Of a stretch of 64,000 bases of DNA, positions 19,807 to 27,807 are shown piece after piece. The notes under the pieces are model-generated. The model saw only the letters and a list, made by a program, of their open reading frames with translations, was not told the origin of the DNA and made no database searches. Each line of letters begins with the position of its first letter. Within the stretch, counting starts at the first letter, position 1. A program made the position numbers and the translations under genes. This stretch comes from Fervidobacterium changbaicum (lineage in GTDB: Bacteria > Thermotogota > Thermotogae > Thermotogales > Fervidobacteriaceae), in the NCBI RefSeq assembly GCF_004117075.1, contig NZ_CP026721.1, positions 2,108,001 to 2,172,000 on the forward strand, in the 5' to 3' direction.

Positions 19807-20614
19807 CGTCGCTCCCTCCCATCTTTCTTAGTTCGTTGGATATGAGTTCGGCAGCCCTTAGACCGGACATTATCATTCCTCCGAATATCGGTCCCATCCT
19901 TGGCCCTGCTCCAACGCTCACGGCCGCCATTCCGACAATGTACAATCCGGGGTAGATTTCCCTTGTATTTTCAACAACAAATCTTTCGCCGTTTTCTGCA
20001 TCCATCGGAAACTCGTATCCGACTATTCCGAAGTTGTAGGAAGCTTCGGTGGAACCACCAATGGATGAAATTATCCCACGTTTTGATAGCAATTTCACGA
20101 GATTGGCTGGGTGACCTGTTCCATCGACCGTGAACTTTGAGACAATGCTTATTGGATCAACGTGTAGCTTTTCCCTTAAAGTTGGTGTCCAGTTGATTAC
20201 GACTCCAGAAACTCTCCTATCGTACATCACCAAGTCCTCGACAAACACGTTGTTGAAAATCATCGTCCCTGCAAGCGTTGTATGGTAGAGCAGGGCTGAA
20301 GCAAGATGAACAGAATCGGTAACGATGAACTCGTCGAATTTTTTGAACCTTATACCGAGTTCTTTAAGATAACCTTCCAGTTCAGATTCCAGCACGACTT
20401 CGTTGAACATCATTCCACCGCCCCAAATACCTCCACCAGGCTCGTTTTTTGCTTCAAAAATAGCAACTTTGTAGCCCTTCTTAGATAGCTCCAGTGAAAG
20501 CGTGAGAGCACTAGGACCACATCCGGCAATTGCCACATCAACTTCCAAGGCGTTTGAAAGCTTTTCGAAGAAGTTCTCAACAATGAGCTTTGAAATCGTA
20601 AGATCTTTCCCCAT
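19796..20614 (-). CDS. thi4: Thiazole synthase Thi4, archaeal-type with active-site histidine
   Basis: A 272-residue FAD/NAD-binding Thi4 enzyme. The dinucleotide-binding site is [23 protein letters not shown] and [12 protein letters not shown] follows. Near the C-terminus are [22 protein letters not shown]. Yeast Thi4 gives up the sulfur of a cysteine just before MDP; here the segment is EKLHVDP with H151. This marks the sulfide-using, multi-turnover archaeal type that makes the thiazole from NAD, glycine and sulfide with iron. The start ATG 20614 follows AAAAGGAGG; longer reading would run through the terminator. It is the first gene after the TPP riboswitch. Confidence 0.93.
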   Translation of the reverse strand: MGKDLTISKLIVENFFEKLSNALEVDVAIAGCGPSALTLSLELSKKGYKVAIFEAKNEPGGGIWGGGMMFNEVVLESELEGYLKELGIRFKKFDEFIVTDSVHLASALLYHTTLAGTMIFNNVFVEDLVMYDRRVSGVVINWTPTLREKLHVDPISIVSKFTVDGTGHPANLVKLLSKRGIISSIGGSTEASYNFGIVGYEFPMDAENGERFVVENTREIYPGLYIVGMAAVSVGAGPRMGPIFGGMIMSGLRAAELISNELRKMGGSDDER

Positions 20615-20643
20615 AAGTTGTTCAACCTCCTTTTTTAGTGTGT

Positions 20644-20680
20644 AAAAAAAAGTCCCTCCGAATTTCATCTTCGGAGGGAC
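20644..20680 (-). terminator. Riboswitch-controlled intrinsic terminator ahead of thi4
   Basis: On the reverse strand an 11 bp perfect stem (GTCCCTCCGAA / TTCGGAGGGAC, loop of 7) is followed by a run of eight T. It lies between the TPP aptamer and the thi4 ribosome binding site. Its first arm contains TCCCTCCG, complementary to CGGAGGGA at the 3' side of the aptamer (20736-20743), which gives a ready antiterminator when TPP is absent. Confidence 0.93.
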
Positions 20681-20729
20681 CTTTCTACATTTGATTTTCT
20701 GCTTGTAATACAAGTTGTCTCACATTTTT

Positions 20730-20825
20730 GCCCAATCCCTCCGCCGGTATTACCCGGATCAGGTTCGAAGGGTCGAAGGATTGACTCCTTCCTCTCAGCC
20801 CCGCATTCAGGAGCTCCCCTCGGGC
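20730..20825 (-). ncRNA. TPP riboswitch (THI element)
   Basis: The reverse strand has the conserved THI-box parts in order: GGGGAGCTCC, then GGGCTGAGAGG (CTGAGA at 20793-20798), a variable P3a arm, GAACCTGATCCGGGTAATACCGGCG and GGAGGGATTGGGC. P1 can form between GCCCGA (20820-20825) and TTGGGC (20730-20735). With the terminator downstream it should switch off the thi4-thiC-TIM-thiDN operon when thiamine pyrophosphate is abundant. Confidence 0.97.
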
Positions 20826-20850
20826 TAATAGTATTCAACTGTCTAACTTG

Positions 20851-20879
20851 AGCTTACCATTTGAAATCGGTTTTGTCAA
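20851..20879 (-). promoter_or_regulatory. Promoter of the thiamine operon
   Basis: On the reverse strand TTGACA (20874-20879) is separated by 17 bases from TAAGCT (20851-20856). Transcription would begin about 20 bases ahead of the riboswitch P1 stem. The perfect -35 and spacing make this one of the clearest promoters in the window. Confidence 0.75.
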
Positions 20880-21080
20880 GTTTAGGAAAATATCCCAAAA
20901 AACGTTTAAATTTGAGGCTTAGCGGTTCCCTTTGATATTTGACGAAAAGTTTCTCATTTCAACATAGTGTACAGCTTTCTTTTTATCGTTCAAAAACTTA
21001 AGACAAGTAGTATAATAAATATTGGAAAGTTTGAATAGCGAACTAATCTTTCAACTTGTTTTTTGAGGGGAGGGAACAGA

Positions 21081-21599
21081 ATGGAACTTCGGGAAGTGAT
21101 TTTGAAAAGAAGAAGTATAAGGAAATTTAAACAGGAAAGCGTGCCTTTCGATTTATTAAAACAGATTGCAAAATACTCCCTGTTAGCTCCAAGTGGCCGA
21201 AACTCAAGACCTGTTGATCTGGTTATTGTGACTGATAGAGATAAGATCCAAGAAATTAAGAGAGCAAGGCAGGGTGCGTTTTCATTTCTTGAAACAGCAC
21301 CTGCATGTATCGTTGTTGCAGCAAACGAAGTTAGTTCTACCTGGCTTTCAGATGCTTCTATCGTGGCCACATACATACAGCTTCTGTGCGTTGAAAACGG
21401 ACTTGGCAGTTGCTGGGGTCACGCACACGAACGTTTCCAAGATGGTATTTCCGTTGAAGCCAAGATTAAAGAAATACTTCACATTCCGGAAGGTTATAGG
21501 GTCTTGTGCGTGATAGGTATCGGTTATCCTGACGAGCAAAAAGACACACACGTTTTGGAAGAAGTTGATGAAAAGAAAATCCACATTAGCAAGTGGTAA
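21081..21599 (+). CDS. Nitroreductase family FMN oxidoreductase
   Basis: A 172-residue nitroreductase-fold protein. MELREVILKRRSIRKFKQESVP is the standard FMN phosphate-binding start. LLAPSGRNSRPVDLVIV, ENGLGSCWGHAHE and RVLCVIGIGYPDE follow. Such dimers use FMN and NAD(P)H to reduce nitro compounds, quinones or flavins; the substrate is not indicated. ATG 21081 has GAGGGGAGGG upstream, and a TATAAT at 21012-21017 is a likely -10. The DUF4438 gene follows after 54 bases. Confidence 0.88.
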   Translation: MELREVILKRRSIRKFKQESVPFDLLKQIAKYSLLAPSGRNSRPVDLVIVTDRDKIQEIKRARQGAFSFLETAPACIVVAANEVSSTWLSDASIVATYIQLLCVENGLGSCWGHAHERFQDGISVEAKIKEILHIPEGYRVLCVIGIGYPDEQKDTHVLEEVDEKKIHISKW

Positions 21600-21653
21600 A
21601 AATTGCATAGATCGTTTTTCGAAGAGCCTTACAGATGGAAGGGAGATGAAGAC

Positions 21654-22538
21654 ATGGGTGAACTAAAAAAAGAGAAAACAACGGATATACTTAAAACCAA
21701 CAAAGACCAGGTTGTCCAGCTTTCGATATTGGTTGAAGTAGCGCATCCTGTGGTTCGCATGCCTGTTGTCGATGGTGATGGTAATTCGTTCTACTTTCCG
21801 GGAGTTGGAGGCATTACTTACAACTTCGGGCTTGGTGATAACGCTTTCAAAATGCACGGTGATCACATCGAACCTGATGTTAGCACAAAGAACAAAGACA
21901 AAGATTTGAATCCCACATGCATGGCTCTTGCATGCATAGGAAATGAAGCAACGGTAGTATCCGGAGATGCAAAAGGCATGAAAGGCTACGTGATTGGAAA
22001 ACATGGAGGTATAGATCACATTCTTATTTGGTTCCCTGAAAAGGAAAAGTTAGCAATTGGTGATAAGATACAGATAAAAGCGTGGGGGCAGGGTTTGGAA
22101 CTTCTTGATTATCCAGAAGTGAAGGTTATGAACATAGACCCATGCCTGTTTGAAAAAATTCCAATAAAGCTCAAGAAAGGAAAACTCCACGTGCCAGTTA
22201 CCGCTGTAGTTCCTGCGCATTTGACAGGCTCTGGTATAGGGGCAGGTAATCCTGCAGCAACCGACTACGATATGAATACGCTCGATAAGGAGGAAATAAA
22301 AAAGTATGGTCTTGACAAAGTGCGTATCGGGGATTTAGTTGCTATATCAGACCACTATAATGGCTATGGAGCTGGAGGCTACAAAGGCGGAGCACTTTCG
22401 ATAGGTGTCGTAGTCCATTCAGATTGTTTTAAGACCGGTCATGGACCAGGTATGGTGATAATAATGACTTCCAAAGAAGGGAAAATTGTTCCCGTTATTG
22501 ACGAAAATAGTAATATAAAAAATTACCTTGAGATTTGA
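21654..22538 (+). CDS. DUF4438 family protein
   Basis: A 294-residue protein that I recognise as the DUF4438 (TM1086-like) family from its whole-length pattern: HPVVRMPVVDGDGNSFYFPGVGG, MHGDHIEPDVS, CIGNEATVVSGDAKGMKGYVIGKHGG, DIMN-type KVMNIDP, TAVVPAHLTGSGIGAG and DHYNGYGAGGYKGGALSIGVVVHSD. Function is unknown; histidine- and aspartate-rich conserved loops suggest a metal or nucleotide site. ATG 21654 has AAGGGAG upstream. A terminator follows 32 bases after the stop. Confidence 0.8.
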   Translation: MGELKKEKTTDILKTNKDQVVQLSILVEVAHPVVRMPVVDGDGNSFYFPGVGGITYNFGLGDNAFKMHGDHIEPDVSTKNKDKDLNPTCMALACIGNEATVVSGDAKGMKGYVIGKHGGIDHILIWFPEKEKLAIGDKIQIKAWGQGLELLDYPEVKVMNIDPCLFEKIPIKLKKGKLHVPVTAVVPAHLTGSGIGAGNPAATDYDMNTLDKEEIKKYGLDKVRIGDLVAISDHYNGYGAGGYKGGALSIGVVVHSDCFKTGHGPGMVIIMTSKEGKIVPVIDENSNIKNYLEI

Positions 22539-22570
22539 GAGTTCTTTAGATTTGTAAGTTGCTTCAACTT

Positions 22571-22594
22571 CCCGCCCATTGAGGGCGGGATTTT
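22571..22594 (+). terminator. Intrinsic terminator after the DUF4438 gene
   Basis: CCCGCCC, loop ATTGA, GGGCGGG and then ATTTTTATTT. It separates the nitroreductase/DUF4438 pair from the KASIII-TetR cluster. Confidence 0.9.
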
Positions 22595-22730
22595 TATTTC
22601 CCATTCCGAGAGTCAGGATAAGGAAGAAACACTACAATATTTAGAATATACTACTTCTATTATCACCTCTTTCGATTTATTTCCGGAATACTCCTTATTT
22701 CGATATATCGTTCTTTCGTGCTACGGGTGT

Positions 22731-22780
22731 TATAATGTGAAAGGTGATTCACATGAAATATGACATATGATTCACCTTTC
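22731..22780 (+). promoter_or_regulatory. Promoter -10 and long inverted repeat, probable TetR-type operator
   Basis: TATAAT at 22731-22736 is followed directly by an inverted repeat: 22739-22755 and 22764-22780, 17-base arms matching at 15 positions, with an 8-base spacer. Each arm also contains a near-palindrome (GTGATTCAC and TGATTCACC). The repeat covers the expected transcription start, where a bound repressor would block initiation. The -35 is poor (TCGTTC, 17 bases from the -10). The double-TetR regulator encoded second in the cluster is the obvious candidate ligand. Confidence 0.65.
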
Positions 22781-22831
22781 AACGAAGTATTTGTTAGAAT
22801 ACATTTTTATTTAAGAATAGGAGGTTTGGTT

Positions 22832-23815
22832 ATGAAGTACGCTAAGATCATTTCTTCAGGCATGTACGTTCCGCAGAAAGTCATGACGAATGCTGAGTTC
22901 GAAAAGCTTACGATGTTCACTATCGATCCGTATTTTTCTGATGTGATTGGTATCAACCACAGACATGTTTCTGAAGATTGGGAAACACCTACATATATGG
23001 CAGCGGAAGCTGCAAAAAAAGCACTTGCACGAGTCGGTATGAAGCCTGAGGAAGTTGACCTAATAATCGTTGGTACAGATACTCCGGAATCTGTATCCCC
23101 ACCGGATGCACCGAGAGTGCAGTATCTCATAGGCGCACACAAGGCAGAACCTCTCGCATTCAACGTGAATGCTTCGTGTGCGAATGGAGCACTAATGCTC
23201 GACATCGCTGCGAGATACATCGCTATGGGGGATTACAAAAACGTCCTTGTAATAGGCACGTACGCAATGACGAAATTCTTAAGTTGGAAATATTCTTGGG
23301 AAGCGCTTTTCAGCGATGGTGCAGGTGCACTTTTACTTACGTCATCTGATGAACCAGGATACATAGGTAGTGTGGCACGTGCTGATGGCAGCTGGTGGCA
23401 GAATTGGGGAATTTATATGGGTGCTGGTACAATGAATTTGGCAGGTTTCGAAAGAGGCCTCCACAAATTAGACCTTAGGGCAGCATATCCGTCGACGGTT
23501 AACGAAGAAGGCTGGCCGATGCTGATTAATAGGCTCATGGAGAAATACAGTATCACGAAGGACGAGATAGGCATGATTTTCTTCACGCAGGTGAGAAAGA
23601 AGACGATAGAGAAGGTTATGGAGATATTGGGCTTACCTGTTGAAAGAGCGCACATGATTATGCACAAATACGGCTACACGGGCTCTGCGTGTGTATACAT
23701 GGCTTACGACGACGCTTTCGATGAAGGGAAAATCGAGGAGTTGAAAGGAAAAGTGGTCATTTTCTTAACATCCGGTGTGGGATATCAACAAGTTGCTACC
23801 GCTTTCAGAATGTAG
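22832..23815 (+). CDS. KASIII-like (FabH/HMG-CoA synthase superfamily) enzyme with altered catalytic triad
   Basis: A 327-residue thiolase-fold condensing enzyme. The nucleophile cysteine is clear (NVNASCANGALML, C116), as are GTDTPESVSPPDAPRVQ, LFSDGAGALLL and the C-terminal TSGVGYQQVATAFRM. Where FabH has HQAN, this reads TQVR (252-255); where FabH has GNTSA, it reads GYTGSA (281-286) preceded by H278. The Cys-His-Asn triad is thus not conserved, so ordinary fatty acid initiation is doubtful; acyl transfer or a ketone-forming reaction on CoA thioesters is possible. ATG 22832 follows TAGGAGG. It heads a cluster with TetR, CoA-transferase and Liv-type transporter genes. Confidence 0.75.
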   Translation: MKYAKIISSGMYVPQKVMTNAEFEKLTMFTIDPYFSDVIGINHRHVSEDWETPTYMAAEAAKKALARVGMKPEEVDLIIVGTDTPESVSPPDAPRVQYLIGAHKAEPLAFNVNASCANGALMLDIAARYIAMGDYKNVLVIGTYAMTKFLSWKYSWEALFSDGAGALLLTSSDEPGYIGSVARADGSWWQNWGIYMGAGTMNLAGFERGLHKLDLRAAYPSTVNEEGWPMLINRLMEKYSITKDEIGMIFFTQVRKKTIEKVMEILGLPVERAHMIMHKYGYTGSACVYMAYDDAFDEGKIEELKGKVVIFLTSGVGYQQVATAFRM

Positions 23816-23894
23816 TACATTCGAATTCTTTGTAAAGCATGAATTATTTACCATGTTTACTGAATCACTTAGGGAAGGTGTGGAGGGACCGGTA

Positions 23895-25130
23895 TTGAAA
23901 AAAGACGTTTTGAAAGATGAACAATTATCTAATGGTTCAAAAAAGATGAAACGAATACCTCAGCGCGTAGATGGAATTGAATCAAAAGGCAAGCTTAAAA
24001 TGGCTGCTATTAAGCTTTTTAGTGAAAACAATTTTGCTGATGTGTCCATTTCTCAGATCGCTAAACATGCTGGTCTAAGCACCGCCGCTTTTTATCAATA
24101 CTACATTAATAAAGACGAATTGTTCAGAGAAATTGTTGATGAATTGATGGAAAATCTCAAAACAACGCTAAATGGTGATTCTATAACGGAAGTTGCTTTG
24201 AAATACTTCGAATTTTGTAGGTTAAACAAAGATTTAATTCAAGCGATTCACCTTAACGAGTACCATTTTGAATGGCTACGAAACGAGTTCGAAGAGCTCA
24301 TATACTCTGTTTCAGAAAAGTATGGGCTAACGGATGTTGGGCAGTTCTATTTCTGGTCACCTATAAGGTTTGTAGTGAACTTTGGCGATCTTTTGAACGT
24401 TGAAGTAGAGCCGAAAGCCTTTATCTCACTTATCATGAACGGTCTTCAAAGAAAAGAAAAAGGTTCCCGAAAACTTCCTAAGGAAATATTTGAATTCAAA
24501 CCAGAAAAGCACGTTCTAGAAATTGACGAAAAGCGAGAACTAATACTTGCGAATTCAGAAACGCTCTTTGGCACTTATGGTTACCAAAAAACACAGATAT
24601 ACGACATCGCAAGGTCATCTGGAATTGCAGTTGGAACTATTTATCTGTACTTTGAGAACAAAAAGGAAATCTTACGTGAACTGGTTCGATGGATAAACAA
24701 GGGATTAAGGTACAACGTCAGAAAGGCGCTGGAAAATGTTAAGAATTACCCAAGGTTGATTCAGGAAATTGCTGGATTGTATGCTTTTGTTCAGTTTTTC
24801 AAAAGCCATGCGAGTATGTACAAAATCGTGAGAGAAAGTCAATCGCTTGACTTGGAGATCGCAAAAGAATACTACTCTTCAATCTTTCAATCCTACTGCA
24901 AAGCCCTGAAAACTGCAATTCAAGATGGTCAACTGGACTTGGACATGGAACACCTTGATAATGTAGATTCCGAACGTATTCTAAGTTACATCGCCATGAT
25001 TTTCATGGGAATCGGTCACTACTTGGGCGAAAGATATGTTCTTGCTGGTAAGGTTACAGATACAAAAAAATTGGAACATTTCTTAGAGGAGATCTTTGTT
25101 TACCTGTCGGAAGGGCTGGGGGTGAAGTAG
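23895..25130 (+). CDS. Tandem double-TetR transcriptional regulator
   Basis: About 411 residues containing two complete TetR units in one chain. HTH 1 (about residues 31-80) is KMAAIKLFSENNFADVSIS..QIAKHAGLSTAAFYQYY. HTH 2 (about 213-262) is ILANSETLFGTYGYQKTQI..YDIARSSGIAVGTIYLYF. Each is followed by ~130 residues of helices as in a TetR ligand domain. TetR proteins normally are ~200-residue dimers. TTG 23895 lies seven bases after GGAGGG; ATG 23853 and GTG 23880 are alternatives. It presumably binds the inverted repeat at 22739-22780 and senses an acyl-CoA or the transported compound. Confidence 0.85.
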   Translation: MKKDVLKDEQLSNGSKKMKRIPQRVDGIESKGKLKMAAIKLFSENNFADVSISQIAKHAGLSTAAFYQYYINKDELFREIVDELMENLKTTLNGDSITEVALKYFEFCRLNKDLIQAIHLNEYHFEWLRNEFEELIYSVSEKYGLTDVGQFYFWSPIRFVVNFGDLLNVEVEPKAFISLIMNGLQRKEKGSRKLPKEIFEFKPEKHVLEIDEKRELILANSETLFGTYGYQKTQIYDIARSSGIAVGTIYLYFENKKEILRELVRWINKGLRYNVRKALENVKNYPRLIQEIAGLYAFVQFFKSHASMYKIVRESQSLDLEIAKEYYSSIFQSYCKALKTAIQDGQLDLDMEHLDNVDSERILSYIAMIFMGIGHYLGERYVLAGKVTDTKKLEHFLEEIFVYLSEGLGVK

Positions 25131-25131
25131 C

Positions 25132-26415
25132 GTGGATTTCAAAGATGAATATCAAAAAAGACTCACAAATATCGAAAACGTACTCTCAATCCTACAGGAC
25201 AATTGGACAATAGTTGTCGGAATGACTCCTATGGAACCTAAGGTTTTTCTCAGAAACCTTCATCGAACGCAAGCGAGCGGATTGGAAGTTTTCACGTGTT
25301 TGAACACAGAACCTTATGAATTTTGTTCAAAAGAAGAATATTCCAATAGATTCTACAACTATTCTTGGTTTTTTGGACCCTTCAATCGAAAGCTTTCGAA
25401 GAACACATACTACGTTCCAAATAACCTGCACCAAGCTGGAGTGAATTTGATACAGTCCACAAAAGTCAACGTTTTCGTTGGTGTAGCGTCTCCCATGGAT
25501 GAGAAAGGTTTCTTCACGCTGTCGGCGAGCGTTGTTTACGAAAAGGATGTGCTTGAGAATGCTGATATAGTTATCCTCGAAGTGAATCCCAACGCGCCGA
25601 GAACACATGGTGATACACATGTTCACATCTCTGAAGTTGATTACATAATCGAAGTAGACTATCCTTTGCCACAAGCCGAACTTCTTGAACCAGCTGAAGT
25701 AGAGGAGAAAATAGCACAGCATATTGTTGAACTAATAGAAAATGGCTCCACTATCCAGCTTGGTATTGGAGGAATTCCAAACGCCGTTGCAAAATTTCTG
25801 GTTGAGAAAAGAGATTTGGGCATCCACACGGAAATGTTCACCGAAAGCATGATAGATCTCTTTGAAGCTGGTGCCATAACGAATAAAAGAAAGACGCTTT
25901 GGAACGGGAAATTTGTCTGTACGTTTGCTTACGGCAGTGAGAGAATGTATAAATTCATCGATGATAACCCAGCTGTATTGTTTTTAAGAGGACGCTACGT
26001 GAATGATCCATTCGTAATCGCACAAAATGAAAAGATGGTTAGTATAAACACTGCACTTATGGTTGATTTAACTGGAAACGTATGTTCGGAAGCGATAGGA
26101 ACCAGTCATTACAGTGGTACTGGAGGTCAGCTTGATACTCACAGGGGAGCTGTAAAGAGCAAAGATGGAAAAGGCATCATTGCGATAAGGTCAACTGCAA
26201 AAGACGGACAAATTTCAACGATAGTACCACTGCTCCCTCAAGGTTCGCCGGTAACAGTCCCACGGCAAGAACTTGATTATGTTGTAACAGAGTGGGGTGC
26301 TGTGCGACTTAGAGGACTACCAACGCGTAAACGTGCACTTGCACTGATATCGGTGGCCCATCCGGATTTTCGCGATTATTTAACCAAAGAAGCCCAAAAA
26401 CTAGGATTAATCTGA
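25132..26415 (+). CDS. Acetyl-CoA hydrolase/transferase family CoA-transferase
   Basis: A 427-residue family I CoA-transferase, closest in motif to 4-hydroxybutyrate/acetate CoA-transferases. It has QLGIGGIPNAVAKFL, HTEMFTESMIDL with the catalytic glutamate (E234), SEAIGTSHYSGTGGQLD, and the C-terminal VVTEWGAVRLRGLPTRKRALALI. It would move CoA between acetyl-CoA and a carboxylic acid. GTG 25132 starts right after the TetR stop with GGGGGTGA upstream, so the two genes are co-transcribed. The acceptor acid is probably the compound imported by the following transporter (inference). Confidence 0.85.
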   Translation: MDFKDEYQKRLTNIENVLSILQDNWTIVVGMTPMEPKVFLRNLHRTQASGLEVFTCLNTEPYEFCSKEEYSNRFYNYSWFFGPFNRKLSKNTYYVPNNLHQAGVNLIQSTKVNVFVGVASPMDEKGFFTLSASVVYEKDVLENADIVILEVNPNAPRTHGDTHVHISEVDYIIEVDYPLPQAELLEPAEVEEKIAQHIVELIENGSTIQLGIGGIPNAVAKFLVEKRDLGIHTEMFTESMIDLFEAGAITNKRKTLWNGKFVCTFAYGSERMYKFIDDNPAVLFLRGRYVNDPFVIAQNEKMVSINTALMVDLTGNVCSEAIGTSHYSGTGGQLDTHRGAVKSKDGKGIIAIRSTAKDGQISTIVPLLPQGSPVTVPRQELDYVVTEWGAVRLRGLPTRKRALALISVAHPDFRDYLTKEAQKLGLI

Positions 26416-26454
26416 TTTTAAGCTTTTCCTATTCCATCAGAGGAGGTGTGTCAT

Positions 26455-27615
26455 ATGAAAAAGTTTCTAAGTGTTATTCTTATGCTTGTATTTTTGGTAA
26501 GCTTGTTTGCGGAAGTTGGGGTTTACGATGACAAAGTAGTCATTGGAACTTTCCAAGCACTGTCCGGTCCATATGCGATTATTGGCCAAGAGATGAGCAA
26601 AGGTATGAAGGCATATTTCAACTGGATTAACAGCAGAGGCGGAGTTTACGGAAGAAAGATAGAGCTCATAATTGCTGACGACCAACTCAACCCGGCAAAA
26701 ACTGTTGTTGAAGTCAAGAGGTTAGTTGAACAAGACAAAGTCTTTGCAATAGTTGGTGGACTTGGAACGTACGGTTGTTTAGCGGTTATGGATTACCTTG
26801 AGCAGAACAAAGTTCCATTCGTGTACCAAGGTGCAGGTACATCAAAACTTGTTATCCCACCGAAAAAGTACATCTTCGGAGTCCAACCAGACTATACACT
26901 TGAAGGAACACTGATTGCCAAGTACGTCGGAGAGATTGCAAAATTCAAGAACCCGGGGATTATTTACATGAACAACGATATTGGTTTGGAAGGATACGCA
27001 GCGTTCAAGGCTAAGCTGGAAGACTACAAGATGAAGCCAATTGTAGAAATTTCTTACAATCCAGCAGATACGGATTACAGCGGGCTTGTTGTAAAACTTC
27101 TTGAAAAGAACCCAGATGTGATAGTTATTTACGGATTAATTACAGATACAATCCGCTGGATAAAGACCATTCGTGACTACGGTCTCAACAGCAAGATAAT
27201 TACGATATATCCGAACGCAGACCCATCATTTATAACACTTGCTGGAAAGTACGCTGAAGGTATCATCTTCACTGGTTGGGTACCACTTGCAACACCAGAC
27301 AGACCAGAATTTGTAAGAGACTATCAAAGGGCAATTTCCATTTACCAACAGACGTACCCAAAAGAAGTTATGTCGTCCTACGCAGTTGCAGGTTTCATTG
27401 CCGCTGAAGTTTTCACGGAAGGTTTGGTCAGGGCAGGAAAGAACCTAACAAGAGAAGGGCTTGTAAAAGCACTTGAAAGCTTCAAGAACTGGAACGGTAT
27501 ACTTGCCAAAGATATCACGTGGGGTCCGAATATCAGACGCGGTAAGACGTCCATGTACTTCATGGTTGTGAAAAATGGACAGTTTGTACCTCTTACTGAT
27601 TTAATCAGGCCGTGA
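26455..27615 (+). CDS. Branched-chain-amino-acid-type ABC transporter substrate-binding protein (LivK-like)
   Basis: A 386-residue periplasmic binding protein. The signal peptide is MKKFLSVILMLVFLVSLFA. The mature part begins with VVIGTFQALSGPYAIIGQEM and continues NWINSRGGVYGRKIELIIADDQ, typical of the Peripla_BP_6 family, with later YNPADTDYSGLVVKL and VMSSYAVAGFIAAEVF. Ligands in this family range over amino acids, amides, urea and aromatic acids, so leucine should not be assumed. The ribosome binding site AGAGGAGGTG is very strong. A long stem-loop follows before the ATPase genes. Confidence 0.9.
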   Translation: MKKFLSVILMLVFLVSLFAEVGVYDDKVVIGTFQALSGPYAIIGQEMSKGMKAYFNWINSRGGVYGRKIELIIADDQLNPAKTVVEVKRLVEQDKVFAIVGGLGTYGCLAVMDYLEQNKVPFVYQGAGTSKLVIPPKKYIFGVQPDYTLEGTLIAKYVGEIAKFKNPGIIYMNNDIGLEGYAAFKAKLEDYKMKPIVEISYNPADTDYSGLVVKLLEKNPDVIVIYGLITDTIRWIKTIRDYGLNSKIITIYPNADPSFITLAGKYAEGIIFTGWVPLATPDRPEFVRDYQRAISIYQQTYPKEVMSSYAVAGFIAAEVFTEGLVRAGKNLTREGLVKALESFKNWNGILAKDITWGPNIRRGKTSMYFMVVKNGQFVPLTDLIRP

Positions 27616-27678
27616 TCACCGTAATTCCAATACTATAAAGAAACTATATACCAAACAGCTGGCTACTAAGAGTGGTAC

Positions 27679-27739
27679 GCCGCGGGCTACAAGGTTAAGG
27701 TTAATTACAGACCCCTCCCGATGAAGCCCGCGGCTTTTG
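27679..27739 (+). terminator. Stem-loop after the binding-protein gene (partial terminator or mRNA stabiliser)
   Basis: GCCGCGGGCT (27679-27688) pairs perfectly with AGCCCGCGGC (27725-27734), followed by TTTTG. The 36-base loop is long for an intrinsic terminator. Such hairpins after binding-protein genes commonly lower expression of the downstream transporter genes by partial readthrough or by protecting the upstream mRNA. Confidence 0.5.
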
Positions 27740-27807
27740 TAAGTAAAAGTACGTCTCATAGAGAGCTGTTTAGCGACAAGAACAATAAAGACAGGAGTTG
27801 AGAAGAG

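Noticed and set aside
20615-20713. Extended Thi4 N-terminus
   Set aside because: The extra codons come from the riboswitch terminator hairpin and its T run; Thi4 proteins begin at the equivalent of ATG 20614.
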